In this document: positions 34,559 to 47,079 of the stretch, piece after piece
Position numbering within the stretch: the stretch's first letter is position 1
Layout: the number at the start of each line of letters is the position of its first letter
The notes under the pieces: generated by a model
Databases searched by the model: none
Seen by the model: only the letters and a program-made list of their open reading frames with translations
What the model was told of the DNA's origin: nothing
Made by a program: the position numbers and the translations under genes
From: Argopecten irradians
Taxonomy: Eukaryota; Mollusca; Bivalvia; Pectinida; Pectinidae
Assembly (NCBI RefSeq): GCF_041381155.1
Contig: NC_091144.1
Coordinates: forward strand, 37,326,071-37,390,070
Direction: 5' to 3'
DNA length: 64,000 nt

Positions 34559-35483
34559 CTGTGACAATAGAAAAAACAAAACATAACTTCCTGAAACAAT
34601 CATTCTTGTAAACTAAAACTAATTTATTTATTAGCTTATAAGCCAAATGACTCCCTTGTTGTTTCAATTGTTCTCTCAATTGTTTTGAATACTTATAAAT
34701 TGGGTGTACTATCTATATCCAAGCAGCAAAATTTGCACATACTTTGGGGATTTCCACCACAATCAGGTGATGCTATAGTTTTGTTATCAATAACCTTCTT
34801 ACCAAGTGCCTGGAGGGAGACTAGTGGTCAGTGTTTAGGGATGTGTGATTTTAGTTTCATGTTACAGAGGAATGTTGTGAAGGGAGTCACATTGGCCTAA
34901 TCAAACTGTATTGGGAATCGGCCAATTTGCCAATAATGGGCCAACATTTTACCAATGTAAGCCGGCCAACCATTGGGCGTACAACATCGGACCAATAATG
35001 GGCCAACTTTATCATCCCAACCGTTGGTCGTACTTCATCGGGCCAACATTGGGCCATTGATAGTACACCGACTGCCAGCGGTCACCCAACCGTACGACCA
35101 TTACCCAACATCGGGCCAACATTGGCATGCTATCTGGGAAAGTAATGTTTTCGAACAAAGATTGCTTTAACACCCTTTCCTTCGCTTATTAAAGTCGAAT
35201 GAAGGATTAACGAGTGATGAACAAAAGAAAAAAGATCAATGAAAGCACGAGATAAAGACAGATCGTACGAATAAAATGACGAATATATTGAAATCAACGT
35301 ATCATTACTTCCCTCTGTTAATCTGTTTGTGCAACGGTACAAGATCTCGGAATTAAATGAGCCAATATACGGGAGTCTAGTTAGAAAAACAAGTTCCCAA
35401 TTTTAATAGGATTTAAATTGAAAGGTCTTTGAAATGTGTATTGATATTGTCATATTGTGATATCTTATATTTCCAACTAACAG

Positions 35484-36905
35484 AAAGTAGTCACAACAGC
35501 TGCTGATCTTCATCTGTATACAGAGGATACTCTTGAGGCGTTTGGTGGGATCTATGTAAATAAGTGGTTTCAGTGTGTTTTCCCTGACGAACTAAAAACA
35601 GGTGACACGTCTATGGCCCTTTTCGAACTTTACCCTATTGTAATGGCATGTGTGTTATGGGGTCATCGATGGGGTCAAAAGCGCATTCTCTTTCATTGTG
35701 ATAATGAGGCCACTGTAGAAATTATCACCAAAGGGAGGTCTAAAGTGTGTAGCTTCATGAGACTTGTTCGTAAACTTACTTTCCATGCTGCTTTACATAA
35801 CTTTGTGCTTCATGCTGTTCATATACCTGGTAAAAGTAATAACATTGCGGATGCTATCTCTCCTTCCAGATGTCCAGATTTCGGAGGCTGGGTCCTCAGG
35901 CAGATATACTTCAGGTTCAATGTCTACCAGCTACGTCCCTGATGATGAACTAATCGGTGCAGTGGATTGTCTGTGGGAGGCTGCTCTTTGTGACAAGACT
36001 CAGGCTACGTATAAGTCTGGTTTAAACTGTTTTTTAACATTCGTGTTGATGCGAGGTATTCAGTGTGCCTCGAATTCCCTACATGCTATCAACGAAGATC
36101 TCCTTATCTTATTCGTGGCTTACTGCCATCAGGCCTTGCAGTTAAAGTTTGACATTATCAAAGCTTGTCTTGCAGGCATTCGGTATCACTATATCAAGAA
36201 CAATCTCGGTGATCCACTTGGTAATACTCTTAGATTACATTACATTTTGCGAGGGATAAAGAAAACACAAGCTACTATAACTAATAAGAGACTACCTATC
36301 ACTTTTAAATTGCTGCAACACATGTGTTTTACCCTTACCAGTCCTGTAGGAGTCTTTACTGCCATGTTAGATTTAATGTTAAGTTCTATTTTTCTTACGG
36401 CTTTTTACTGTTTTATGCGATATGGAGAGTTCACCTGTAGACAGACTAGCGACTCACATTTTTACGTATGTGTTCACGGATTTGTCTCAACGTTGTTTTT
36501 ACGTTTATCTAAATCAGATTCATTTGGTAAGGGTGTGTATATAAATATTTTTTGCAAACAACTTGCTACCCTGTGAGAACTATGGTTCAATATTTAGAAA
36601 TGCGTCACTCTCAAGGGGCTACTTGTATGTCCCCCTTATTTGTTAATGATTTTGTTTCTAACAAACCTTTGATGCGTCACACCTTTATTGGTTTTCTTAA
36701 AGACATCTTGTCTAGCATAGGTGTGAATAATCTAGATTACGATGGTCATTCTTTCAGGATTGGAGCAGCCACTTCAGCAGCGACTGCTGGTGTTCAAGAC
36801 CACGTGATTCAAACTTTGGGTCGATGGTCTTCTGGCTGTTTTACTAGATATATACATACTGATCCTAAAACCATTTATACGGCACAATTAGACATGTCCG
36901 TTTGA
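35484..36905 (+). mobile_element. DIRS-like retroelement fragment: RNase H and tyrosine recombinase, frameshifted
   Basis: The 5' part (35484-35942) encodes a DIRS-type RNase H with LYTEDTLEAFGG, FELYPIVMACVLWG, DNEATVEII and VHIPGKSNNIADAIS. Overlapping in another frame from about 35880 is a tyrosine recombinase: an N-terminal helical domain (KTQATYKSGLNCFL), FYCFMRYGEFT with the first catalytic Arg, then after a frameshift near 36550 GHSFRIGAATSAA (His/Arg), VIQTLGRWSS and the nucleophile Tyr in FTRYIHT. DIRS elements insert with a recombinase rather than an integrase. The reverse transcriptase is missing, so the copy is 5'-truncated and inactive. Confidence 0.88.
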
Positions 36906-38097
36906 ATTTATCTATCTTGATATATCTTTTTTTATATTGGTGGCACTCACTCGCAATAATCTTACTCATTCCTTTTTGGCTTTAAATTCTCGGGGAATTT
37001 CCCCCCAATATAATTTTTATTTTTTTATATATATACTTATTTATTCGATTGATACTAAAACAAATTTTAGTTTGTTTTGTATATATATGTAGCTTTATTA
37101 GGGGTTAAACTTCTCCTGTACAAGTCAAAGCGCTTTTCATGAGAGACTGTCATTTTAACTCAGAGTCAAGGGCTTTCTTTAGCTGCTTTTGGGAGTCAAG
37201 TTTGTCCTGGTCAAACTTCTTCATGTTGAGTCAAGTCGCTTCTCATGATTCGCTTCGATTCAGAGTCAAGGGTCTTCTCAGCAACTTATAGTTTGCTCCG
37301 AAATTTAGCCACATGCTACTAAATTCTTAAGGCTTCTCTTTTCCTACAGAGTCAAGCGGTTTTTGTATGTCGTTCTGCTTCTTTTTTCCAAAAGAGTCAA
37401 GCAGTTCTTGTATATTCTTTGTTGTAAGTGAGTAGCCCCTGTTATGCCAAAGATTTGTTTTATGGTTTCTGATGACCATTCAATTCGATTTCTGATAATC
37501 ATTCAATCCATCAATAAACATTCAACATTCTTTCCTGTTTTGGGTTATGTATTAAATGATGATTTAATGTGTAAGATTAATTTTTTGTTTATACATAACG
37601 TTTGTTTAGCTCTGTCATCTACAACATATAATCTTTTAAGTATGTGTGCAGGTAACAATGCTGTATTTCCGTTTTATATTTAGTTTTTGTACGTTGTGTA
37701 TGAAGAGCGATCAGCTCTTTGTTTTGGTTTATATATATATGCCCTTAGTAGCCCTTCATCCTTGATCCTAGCATATCATATACATATAGTTATCAGATGA
37801 CATCATCAGTATGTATGGATAGTATCTATGATGTAATAAATACTCAATGACATCACTAATATCAGCACAAATCCTAACTTACACCTTTATTCAAGGCCAC
37901 GCGATTCAAATAGGCTAAAATGTTTGAGCAACTTCTTATCAAGAATCTAAAGGCCTAGACACCTGATATTACCTGGGTCATAAAAAAAAGAAAAAATAAT
38001 CCCGACCTACCGATTTTTTTTTTTTTTTTTTTTTCTTTTTTTTTTTTTTTTAGGTCAATGTAACCCTAAACACACATATTTGTTTGACCTTATAAGT
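36906..38097. other. Downstream flank with GAGTCAAG repeats
   Basis: GAGTCAAG occurs at least six times between 37160 and 37405, in irregularly spaced TTCTC-containing units. It could be the 3' non-coding part of the DIRS-like element. T-rich tracts at 38020-38051 precede the next repeat. No gene. Confidence 0.45.
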
Positions 38098-39222
38098 CTA
38101 ATCGCCTTTTGTCCATCGTTGTGTGTCGTCCGCCATGTGTTGGTAAACAATTTTCATTTTCGGCTTCTTCTCCAAAACTGCTAAAGCACATTCAATGAAA
38201 TTTTGCACAACCCTTATTAGCATAAGGCTAATCAAAATTGTGAATTATATGGTCCCCATACCTCAGGTGGCTGTTGGAGGGGCCAAAAGTTGTAAAATTG
38301 ACTAAAATTCCAGAAATCGTCTTCTCCAATCATAGATGTGGTGTAATGAAATACTCTTCATAGATTGAAAGATCCCAAGGCCCTCTACAATAATTGTGAA
38401 TTTCATGGCCATGGGGTCTCAGATTTTCTCTTAGGGAGGGGGTAAAATTTTCTAGAGTTTATAGGAAAAACACATTTATGAGCATTATTTGATCAATTTT
38501 CATAGCAAATGAGTCAAACTTTGTTAGGACTATTAGCCTGAGATAGTAGTTTAACATCATATCCATATTGGTTATGGCTGACCCCCTGGGGCAGAGGGGC
38601 AGGGCCAAAAAGATTCAAAATGGCTAAAATTTCAAAAATCTTCTTCTCCACTCGCAGATGTGGTAGAATAAAATACTCTTCATAGATTGAAAGGTCCCAA
38701 GGCCCTGTACAAAAAAATGTGAATTTCAAGGCCCTGGGGAGGGGGGTCAAATTTACTATAGTTTATATAGGGATGATACATTTATTTGCTCAATTTTCAG
38801 AAATGAGTCAAACTTGGTTTGAGATATTAGCCTGAGATAGTATTTCCCTGGCTTACTCCAAGGGGCCAGAGGATGGGCAAAAGGGATCAAAATGGCTAAA
38901 ATTTAAAAAAAATCATCTTCTGAATTCAAAGATATGATGGAACCAAATTATACTCTTCATATATTAGTGGCCCTTGGGTCTAAGATTTTTCCCTGGGTAG
39001 GGGGTCAAATTTACTTTAGTTTATATAGGGAAAACACATTTATGAGTATTATTTGCTCAGTTTTCATAGGAAATGTCACAAATGTAATGGAATCAAAAAC
39101 TGTTTACAGATTAAAAGGATCATTGACTGATTTACGGAGCATTTGTACAATGATTTTATGTCTTTGTTTCATTCTTTATCCGAACTCAGGTGACCGTTAA
39201 GGCACATGGGCCTCTTGTCTTT
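38098..39222 (+). repeat. Long dispersed repeat with internal ~300-bp direct copies
   Basis: Begins near CGCCTTTTGTCCATCGTTGT and ends GGTGACCGTTAAGGCACATG, then GGCCTCTTGTC, a terminus I recognise as common in bivalve genomic repeats. Between them the block ATACTCTTCATAGATTGAAA ... GTTTATATAGGGA ... GAGTCAAACTTNGTT recurs about three times at ~300-bp spacing. No transposase ORF. The class is unresolved; the terminal GGCACATGGGCC palindrome would be compatible with a Helitron-like end, unproven. Confidence 0.6.
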
Positions 39223-41248
39223 AACCAGATCTACTTGAATTTATTTCAATCTATGATATGATTTCCTTACATAATGAAATAGCTTCAAGAGTTATCTCCC
39301 TTTCGCAAGTCTCTTCATTCAATTTGCGACACTCCTTCAGGTGTGGGTCCACTAGTGCTATGATGACTTTATGGAGATATTTCGCATGCTTAATAGAACA
39401 TGTAATTCAGTTTAGGACACTTTGTAGTTTAATGAACACGCACTTCAGTTTAGGATATTGTGAATGATTAATAAGACATAGTAGTGCACTTGCTTCATTG
39501 GTGGATGTACACTTTATTAAATACAAAGGATGTTAATCGGGAATCGGTTCAAATATTTCAAATTTTATATCGGATAGTGGTTTATCGGATATCAACAGCA
39601 GTGAGGAGAGTTATCAGAAACAGGTGAATAGCTTGGGGAATACGTTAACAGAGGGAAGATATAGACCGATATAGAAAATATCAGAACAGTCAGGAAAATA
39701 ACCAATTGACATAATTGAGTTAGAAATTATGTATAACGTTGATTGACTGCTGAATTATACCGCCATATTTTCACCTATAACGAGATAAAGTAATTGAAGT
39801 GATATTTTCAATGTAGAGACTGTAAACTTATTTCCGGGCTATTTTAATTTTTATAATGAAAAGTAGTGGACACGACTTAATTGAATAGGATCAATGCCTC
39901 TGTCTGGAGAACGGATAGCTTTGATACAAGCAGTCCATCAGGATATCATTAATTTTCTTTAGGAAGACATTGTAGTAAACTGGAAACATTTCGATAATCA
40001 GTGCACGCCTTGGATAATGATCTAGTAAAATATTAGGAATGATTAGTAACTATGTTATTGATTAATTGATATGGATTATCATGGGACTAGGTATGAATTA
40101 CCACTGCTGGAGCCTGTGGATTTATAAAAATAACAAAATACGAACTAATGGATGTCGCGAAATCGTGAAGTATGTATTTAAGTGAACAAAAATGCATTGT
40201 CGTCCTAGGTCATTTTGATTAAACTTATTCAACTCAAAGACTGATGTTGTCCAGACATATCTTATCCATTTGCGTACAACCTAAGATGTTCAAAATACAA
40301 ATATGATGTAGATCTACATGTTGTAGCGAACAACACAGACTCGCCTACATACAACATGTAAACATTGCGACGTCATCGGAATGCGCAAAACTGTACATTG
40401 TACAACATTGTTTATTTATCATACGCACGGAAGCATTGCTCAAAGGTACGGTAGTAACATAAACAATGTGATTTTTCTACATGTGTATTTACACACGTAC
40501 ATGTATATGTGTTCAAACCTATTTTGATACATGATCACATCAAAAGTTTCTGATTTAGACCATCATAAATTCATCCGCACGGCTCCAAATTGCGCGTGAC
40601 ATACACAATCTATCGAGAAATAAAGTTGAGTAGCCTTTGGTTGACATCAACGGGGTTTTAACTATCAATTCACCACCGACTGTAAATATTCATTTATGTT
40701 TTAACTTAATGATGTTGTGAACGTTAAGTTTTGTAGCTTATCGCAATGCTGTGAACTGTTTTCTTATAAATGGCTGCAATATTTGCACAGTGGATAATGT
40801 GAACTATTATTATATTGGAATATTTACAATTGCCACTGTGTCTGTATCGATAAACTATGTTTGGGTAGATCTGTTTATTTCCCAATAACTTGAGTACAGA
40901 ACGTGACCCGATTCGGTGCGTATGAATACTTGAAACATTGGCGGACTTCCACAAAATCACATGCCAATCTTTACAAATAACACATCTACGAGACAATCGT
41001 ATACACTGCTGATCCGGCGTCTTCTAATATTTGTACATGTATATGTGAAAAGGGCTTTCAGTTTTGTATGATATATATATATAAAAAAGCTACTAATAAA
41101 AAATTATAACATTATAAAAAGTTAAAATGCTACTAGAAATATTTATTTCATGAGTATGAAACGTTAGCCATAGACAACCATTCTGGGCAATTCAACTAAT
41201 GGACTATGGAGTTCACAAGTGCAATATCCATGTTGTTATGACGTTCCG
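39223..41248. other. 2-kb stretch without recognisable genes
   Basis: Contains one isolated AGAGTTATCTCCCTT core (39290-39304). Otherwise nothing assignable on either strand. Confidence 0.45.
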
Positions 41249-41611
41249 TTAAAGATGCTCCATCGCCGACAGAGCATAAATGATATTCATCATTTGAGCA
41301 ATAATTGGTGATTAATCGTGTATACATATGTCTAATAAACACAAAAAATAACATAAAATAATTGGTTTCCCCTTTGGTGCATGCGCAATCATTATTTCAT
41401 TCCATATAAGATATAGTGCCACGGAATTTTTTCGGGATGCAATTAATTATTTTTCATATTTTTAACTTGAAGTAAAATTAGAAGCTCAAATTTTTCAATG
41501 GTAGTAATGATGTAAAGTAAGTAACTTTTGTAACTGAAGAGAAATCCTAAATCGTCTGCTCCTGTTTTTGATAGTGAAAAATACCATTAGTCAACGGTGG
41601 AGCATCTTTAA
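41249..41611. mobile_element. GGAGCATCTTTAA MITE, full copy with TTAA at both ends
   Basis: Starts TTAAAGATGCTCCATCGCCG and ends CAACGGTGGAGCATCTTTAA. TTAA at 41249-41252 and 41608-41611 is a plausible target duplication. Best-preserved borders of the family. Confidence 0.8.
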
Positions 41612-41757
41612 CATCGAGCCGATTTGCTATATATTGACCTCATGTTCTCGGTCATATCAAACAACACAAACTGTCGGTACCAGAGGAAAGGCATTTATCC
41701 AATATCAGATAAATATTACAAAAACACAAAGACATGAATGAAAATTCACGATGCTAT

Positions 41758-43624
41758 TTATTTTAAGCAGACGACACATGAAAGAACTTTGTCTTCCTCG
41801 TACGGTGGGCACTTCAGGGAGCCACATCTGGTTCGGACCTGATAAAACAACTTTCCGTTGTCATCTGTAGTACCTCCTCCTATTAAAGTCTGAGGATGTT
41901 CGTCCACACATACGTACTCACTACTGGCGGCATGATCGTAATATCCACCGGCAAGGTTCCCAGTGTAGGCCTCCTCCCAACCAGGGTAACATGTGGTCCG
42001 AGCTGGGATCATGATTGACGTAGAGAAAGATGTGGAACGACAAACTGCACACGGAACCTCTTCGTTACGATTCGGCATTCCAAAAAGATCTGGGTCTTCG
42101 TATTCGGCTCCGAACATAAAAGCTGGGGCATAGGAGCTGATGTCTTTATGTGGTCCCCACAAAGGGTCAGGGGGTAGACACACATATTCAGCAGCGGCCC
42201 CAGTATGTTGATAGTTGGATCCTCCGGCAAAACCTTCATACAAAATTTATACCATTTAATTTTTTTTACAGAACGCATTGAGCGGCTCCACTAGCATCCC
42301 CCTGTAAAACCTAAAAACAATTTCACCATTAAAATTGTATACCCAGAATTTATCATTATAGGCTTTTTGAGTAACTAGGGGTTGGAGGACTTGGATAGAG
42401 TTGTATATATTATGGTGACTGATTTTAGCTCGCACTGCCACATTGGCAACGATCTATCGCTGTTCGCATGTCGTATCGTCGCTCTTTGCGATGCCGCACG
42501 GTTAGCTCAGTGTACATTTCGTTCTTCTCTTCGCTAATTGTCGTAAGTCGCATGACGTGATGTCGCTTTTCACTTTTCGCGAATTATAGTTTTTCGTTTG
42601 GCGCGTTGTCGCACGTCGTATGGCGAGATTTGAAAGTACGACATGGCCGAGGCCAGCCACTATAAATACAGTACTATATTCTTTCTATACCTATTAATCA
42701 CGTCATTTGTTTCATCTAGGATTACATCATACAGGAAATGTACCAGAGCTCAAACTTTAGCGAAAATTCTATTCGTTTTAATACACATTCCTATAATTGA
42801 ATATGCTGGAAATGACAACATTTTGAATGATCTTTTCATCGCTTATAGTGAACACCTCTCTATGTGCTCATTCCAAGAATTTACTGCTACATGTATGTTA
42901 TTTCAAACCATCTCTTGTAGGAGTTCTTGTTCGTGGTTACTAAGAATGAGATTGGTATAGGTTGTGATTTCGAATGATGTTTATCAACTTGTGAAAGGAG
43001 CTAAGCAGATACTTGCCTGAATAAACAAGTTCCGTTCCGTTCCCTCTACAATCCTTTCGTCCCCAGCGCACGTACACCACGCCCTTCTCACCAGCTGCAA
43101 GAGTTGATATAGAACGTCAAATAAAGATTAATAATGTATACTGTTTGTTTTTTTCTTTTTCTAGTCATGTAAAGGAAAATGAAAGTCGAAGTACCTGGAA
43201 TTAAACCATCAACCTGGACAGTACCAGGCATTTATCCCCGTGGGTTTCGAACACGCATCCAAGAGGGGGATAGTGATAATCTGTCGGAAAAGATTAACTT
43301 CTGAACCGCAGCTCCGGAATAAATAATTAATCACAGTTCTCTTTACACCAAAAATGTTATATAGCTACATTTTAATATTATTAAAGTGATGATTCATTTG
43401 CACTTACCCTTTTTAGCCAAAAGTTCGTTTACTGTAGATCGAAGCGAAGTAACTTCTGTTTTGAGAGCATCATACTCCTGTAGTTTTACCTGTATTTGGT
43501 GTAGTTCCTGTTGTATATAGTCGGGATCACTCAACAATATCCGTCTTTCTCTGACGTCATCACATATAACGGTAACGGAAAACGTCAATGCCACCAAAAC
43601 ACTGAACATGATCATTAAAGACAT
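41758..43624 (-). CDS. Secreted coiled-coil protein with short-chain collagen C4-like domain
   Basis: Three exons, 43408-43624, 43017-43094 and 41758-42233, all phase-compatible, give 256 residues. Residues 1-21 form a hydrophobic signal peptide or anchor (MSLMIMFSVLVALTFSVTV). About residues 32-70 form a heptad-rich coiled coil (QELHQIQVKLQEYDALKTEV). The rest is the domain often annotated 'short-chain collagen C4-like': VVYVRWGRKDC, YSGFAGGSNY, AAAEYVCLPPDPLWG, EVPCAVC, SSEYVCVDEHPQ, NGKLFYQVRTRCGSLKCPPY and a C-terminal CVVC. No Gly-X-Y collagen triplets are present, so the name is historical; the role is likely extracellular oligomeric. Intron 2 uses a GC donor (CAG|GCAAGT). The start is the first ATG before the signal sequence. 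Intron 1 holds a repeat fragment (about 43165-43300). Confidence 0.9.
42445..42640. repeat. TCG-rich cryptic repeat in intron 2 of the collagen-C4-like gene
   Basis: Words such as GTCGTATCGTCGC, GTCGTAAGTCGCATGACG and GTCGCACGTCGTATGGCG recur. This CpG density is unlike the flanks. The ORF starting at 42643 begins at its edge and is not supported as a gene. Confidence 0.45.
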
Positions 43625-44654
43625 CTCCACAACAAACGTAATCGAGTGTGGTCCAAAGGTTAAGATAGATGTGACAGAGTAAACGGTGAACCTATACCTG
43701 GTCCTTATCAGTATGTAACAGAGTAGAACAGAGATCCTATTCACCTTAATCACTTATCTTATCTACAGTTTTGTTGGAATAAAGTAAACTGTGTGTACTA
43801 GTCGTTTGGTTTATCGAATCATTAACCCCTTAACTCTCAATAATTTTTGGAGTTCTCGAAAATCTGACATTTTCTTTCAAAGTAATTTTTAACCCTTTTG
43901 CAGCAATATTTTTGTTATCAACCCATATATATTTAGAAACTTCAGATCACAACCTTTTCAAATTTTGTAAGAAAAATAATGTTTTCACATTAATTATGTA
44001 ACCATAGCAACCGAAATTTTGGACTTTTGAAAAAGTTAAAGTTTCTTATATTTATAACTCTTAATTGACAATGAAAGTTATTTAGATGTCAATTTTATTA
44101 ACCTAACAATCAAGTGTATATTATTGCAGAAGACTTAAAAATTTGATTGAATGCCATAATTTCAATTTAATTTTGAATGTTACCATAGTAACCAACAAAA
44201 TTAAAAACCGATGATTTTTGAAAATGCTTTCATTAGAGAAAGTTTGATCTATATAACAGGCTTAGTAATCTTTAAACTTTAACATTAATTTCAAAAAAGA
44301 ACGTGACCAAAATTGGTTTCAAATAATATATCTTTTGCATAAAAAAATACCATACCAACCAAAATATAAACTACAGAAAAATGAAATTGACACTGATAGA
44401 ACCATTTTTATGGGCTTCCAGTTGACTAAAATATCGAAAAAAGTGTAATGTGTTGCAAAATCGTTTGTTTGACATGTTACTGTTTACAACATCAAATATT
44501 TATATTCATACTCAGATCATTTCAATTGTTTGAACCGCCAACAACCAACATCATAACCTTTCTGTCATTGTAGCAAGCCGGCTTACATATATTTATATGT
44601 GTGCTTTTCCAAATCAAGATGTTTAGATAATATATCTAAATATGTATACAGTAA
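43625..44654. other. Upstream region of the collagen-C4-like gene, AT-rich
   Basis: Contains diverged repeats of ACCATAGTAACCAAC-like words at about 44000, 44185 and 44350. No TATA box or exon recognised. Confidence 0.45.
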
Positions 44655-44890
44655 AATTGTACCTGCTGCCCCTATTGCATGATCTAAAAAGGCGACTAAA
44701 TTTAGGATCTTATCTTTTCTCTTCTTCCTTACTGACTTTATTTTTTCCTAATGCCTCACTTGGCACCGTCTCACTTTCGACTTTGAGTTGAGCGCTCGCC
44801 CCTGTACGGAAGGCTCTGAGTTCTGTCTCCTGGCCGAGACACACCAAAGTCTGTTTAAGTGGTAGTTTCTGCTCCTGCTTAGCGCACAAA
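44655..44890 (+). repeat. Composite repeat, partial copy
   Basis: GTAAAATTGTACCTGCTGCC through TGGTAGTTTCTGCTCCTGCT matches 56290-56520 almost base for base. Confidence 0.75.
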
Positions 44891-44929
44891 ATATGTTATA
44901 AATATGTTTGCCCAAGAGTATTTCTATTG

Positions 44930-45205
44930 AATGTGTGAAAGGGGCTTTAAGTGGCATGGTGAGTGAGACATGGACATATTGTTTTATTGGATTGTAACAC
45001 ATATAGTGTACCGATGCAATAAGGCATGTGATACACAAGCTCTGGTCTCGCACGCGTAATCAATTACACAGTTAATGAAGAAGCGCACAACAAACCTTGT
45101 ATCGCTTCTTAATTAAATGTCGTCCAGTTTCAATTAATATTTTAAATGATTCAGGATTAAATTTAATCGAGTTTTTGTTTTAAAGAGCTATACAAAACCA
45201 ACCAG
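44930..45205. repeat. Duplicated segment, copy 2
   Basis: Matches 32665-32945 in the same orientation, including the terminal GTGTGAAAGGGGCTTTAAG of the TTAA MITE, but no MITE body precedes it here. Confidence 0.75.
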
Positions 45206-45334
45206 AATATGCTCTTTAATTTCCTAAGAGACTCTTTTTTTCTAGGAAATCATTACGTTGTTGTATTAGTCAATCAAAGGTAAGCTATGACGTTATAATG
45301 TTATAAAATGATGGCATAAACATGTATTCTGTCT

Positions 45335-45520
45335 TTGCATGCTACAGAATTATCTCCCTTGCGGGTAGTTATTCATGGTGACGTCATTATTTTGTTAGCG
45401 AACCTCACATCGATTTTTCTGAAAAGTATGACGCCACGCTCACAAAACATGATGTCATTATCAATACGTAACCGCAAGAACAGCTTACTATAATAATATG
45501 CAAATACAGAATGTAACCAA
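45335..45520. repeat. TTATCTCCCTT-ended MITE, diverged copy
   Basis: CATGCTACAGAATTATCTCC and GGTGACGTCATTA at the left face TGATGTCATTATCAATACGT and AATATGCAAATACAGAATGT at the right, as in 2370-2527. Confidence 0.6.
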
Positions 45521-47079
45521 TGAAAATGTTCGTTACAAGAGGAATTGAAATATTGTTTATCAAAACATAGTTTTGCTCACGTGTGTCATATGTTTATATT
45601 TATTCAACAGAAGGGTTGAGAAATAATGTGAGTTGTTATGTACATAGGATAACATTTCTATTTAGTTTCACATATTGCTCAACATTTTATGGTAAAAACT
45701 TGTATTTATTGGATACTATGATACTATCGAGTTGTCACTACTCATTACTTTTAATACCTTCATAATAGGTTACTATGGAAATGTGAAAGACAACAGAACC
45801 GGAAGTTAGGAAATATACAGCTAAATCAGTCAAGAACAAACTGTTATCATAACAAAACCGGAACTCAGAAAATGTACAGCTAAATAAGTGTATAACAACC
45901 TGTCACCATCCCAGCAATGATATAGGCTTACGACATACGCCGAACTGTCAGATTTTCCCAGCAGTATACCGAGACTGGCCATTAAACCTTTGGCATCAAA
46001 TTGTGTCTAGCTAGCGACAGCGTAACATGTATTGGAAACAATATAAATGGTACGTACACAAATTATGTTTTACGATGTATTGCGGAAGAAGTTCCGGACG
46101 ACGACAAAGATTATTTTTGTAATGATGGTATGTTTCCGGTTTGGTAAACTAATGTGTAATATACGCCTGTTGTTATTTCAATAAAGTCATTTTGAATAAG
46201 CCTTCGTTTTTATGTTAGAATGTATTTTGTAAAACCTTTTGAAGCAGAGTAACCGAGGCGATATTGTTTTATAGCTATAAGATATCTTTCTTTTATTATA
46301 CCAGGATAATCAATCTTGTGACAAGTAACATTTAGCTTCCTTAACATTCAAATAAGTTTATGAACACTGAAAAACATACATGAATACTCAATATCATTCA
46401 TTTCCTTTTAGGACTATATCTTTTTTCTTTTTTTTTCAAAGATTTCTTTACTTTAGATTTTATATAGATAAGGTTATGGCCGTTATAATGGCTTCCTGTC
46501 ATGGTAATATTTCTTTGAAGCCATTCATATCTCTGTTTATAGGTTTTGAATTACAAATGAGTGGTATTCATAGCTTGATTTCAAAGAGTTTACTACAAAT
46601 ATATAAATAAATAATTTCTTGCACCGAGGAGTAAATTGAGCATTTGGCTAACTTCATAAATTTAATTATTTTGTAATTTTCTTTTCATGACATCATTGTT
46701 TTTTCCTGACGATAAATAAATAGTTCATTTTTCTGCTTACATAATTTGACCGCCAACCAGCAAAAACAACTGGTTTATCAACAACACTTGTATTGACAGA
46801 AAATCGTGAACCGGCCATCAAAACACATTGTGACTAGCACTTAAGAGGAATCCCCACGTGTCCGAATCTGATCTAGCACTTCTTGACAGGAAAATCAAAC
46901 AAAATGTCAAGGGTACGTATGACACTGTCTCCAATCCTTATGTATTGTCACAGTAAGGCCAGAGGACAACCTTTGGCATCGTTCAGCCCACGTGTGACCC
47001 AGCGGGCCAGAGTGGGTGGCCATCAGAGTATGACACTAGTTTTATCGCAGTGTCTGTGTGGGGGTTTCGTGGATTACCA
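45521..47079. other. Spacer without recognisable genes
   Basis: AT-rich. ATGTCAAGG followed by GTACGTATG at 46903-46920 could be a first coding exon of three codons with a donor, but no continuation was found. Confidence 0.4.

Larger units (their letters stand above)
32996..35138. mobile_element. 2.1-kb element with CCCAGATAGCA ends and TTGGCCCAA-rich inverted subterminal arrays
   Basis: The left end CCCAGATAGCATCGCAATGT and the right end ACATTGGCATGCTATCTGGG are inverted. Each side carries ~240 bp of tandem GGCCCAATGTTGGC-type motifs, in opposite orientation on the two sides. The middle holds two coding-like pieces on the minus strand (34449-34558 and about 33965-34115). Such arrays may be transposase binding sites. 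The superfamily is not identified, and a target duplication is not clear. Confidence 0.7.

Noticed and set aside
42643..42960. 105-codon plus-strand ORF in intron 2 of the collagen-C4-like gene
   Set aside because: Starts at the edge of a TCG-rich repeat, no recognisable domain, opposite strand to a well-supported gene.
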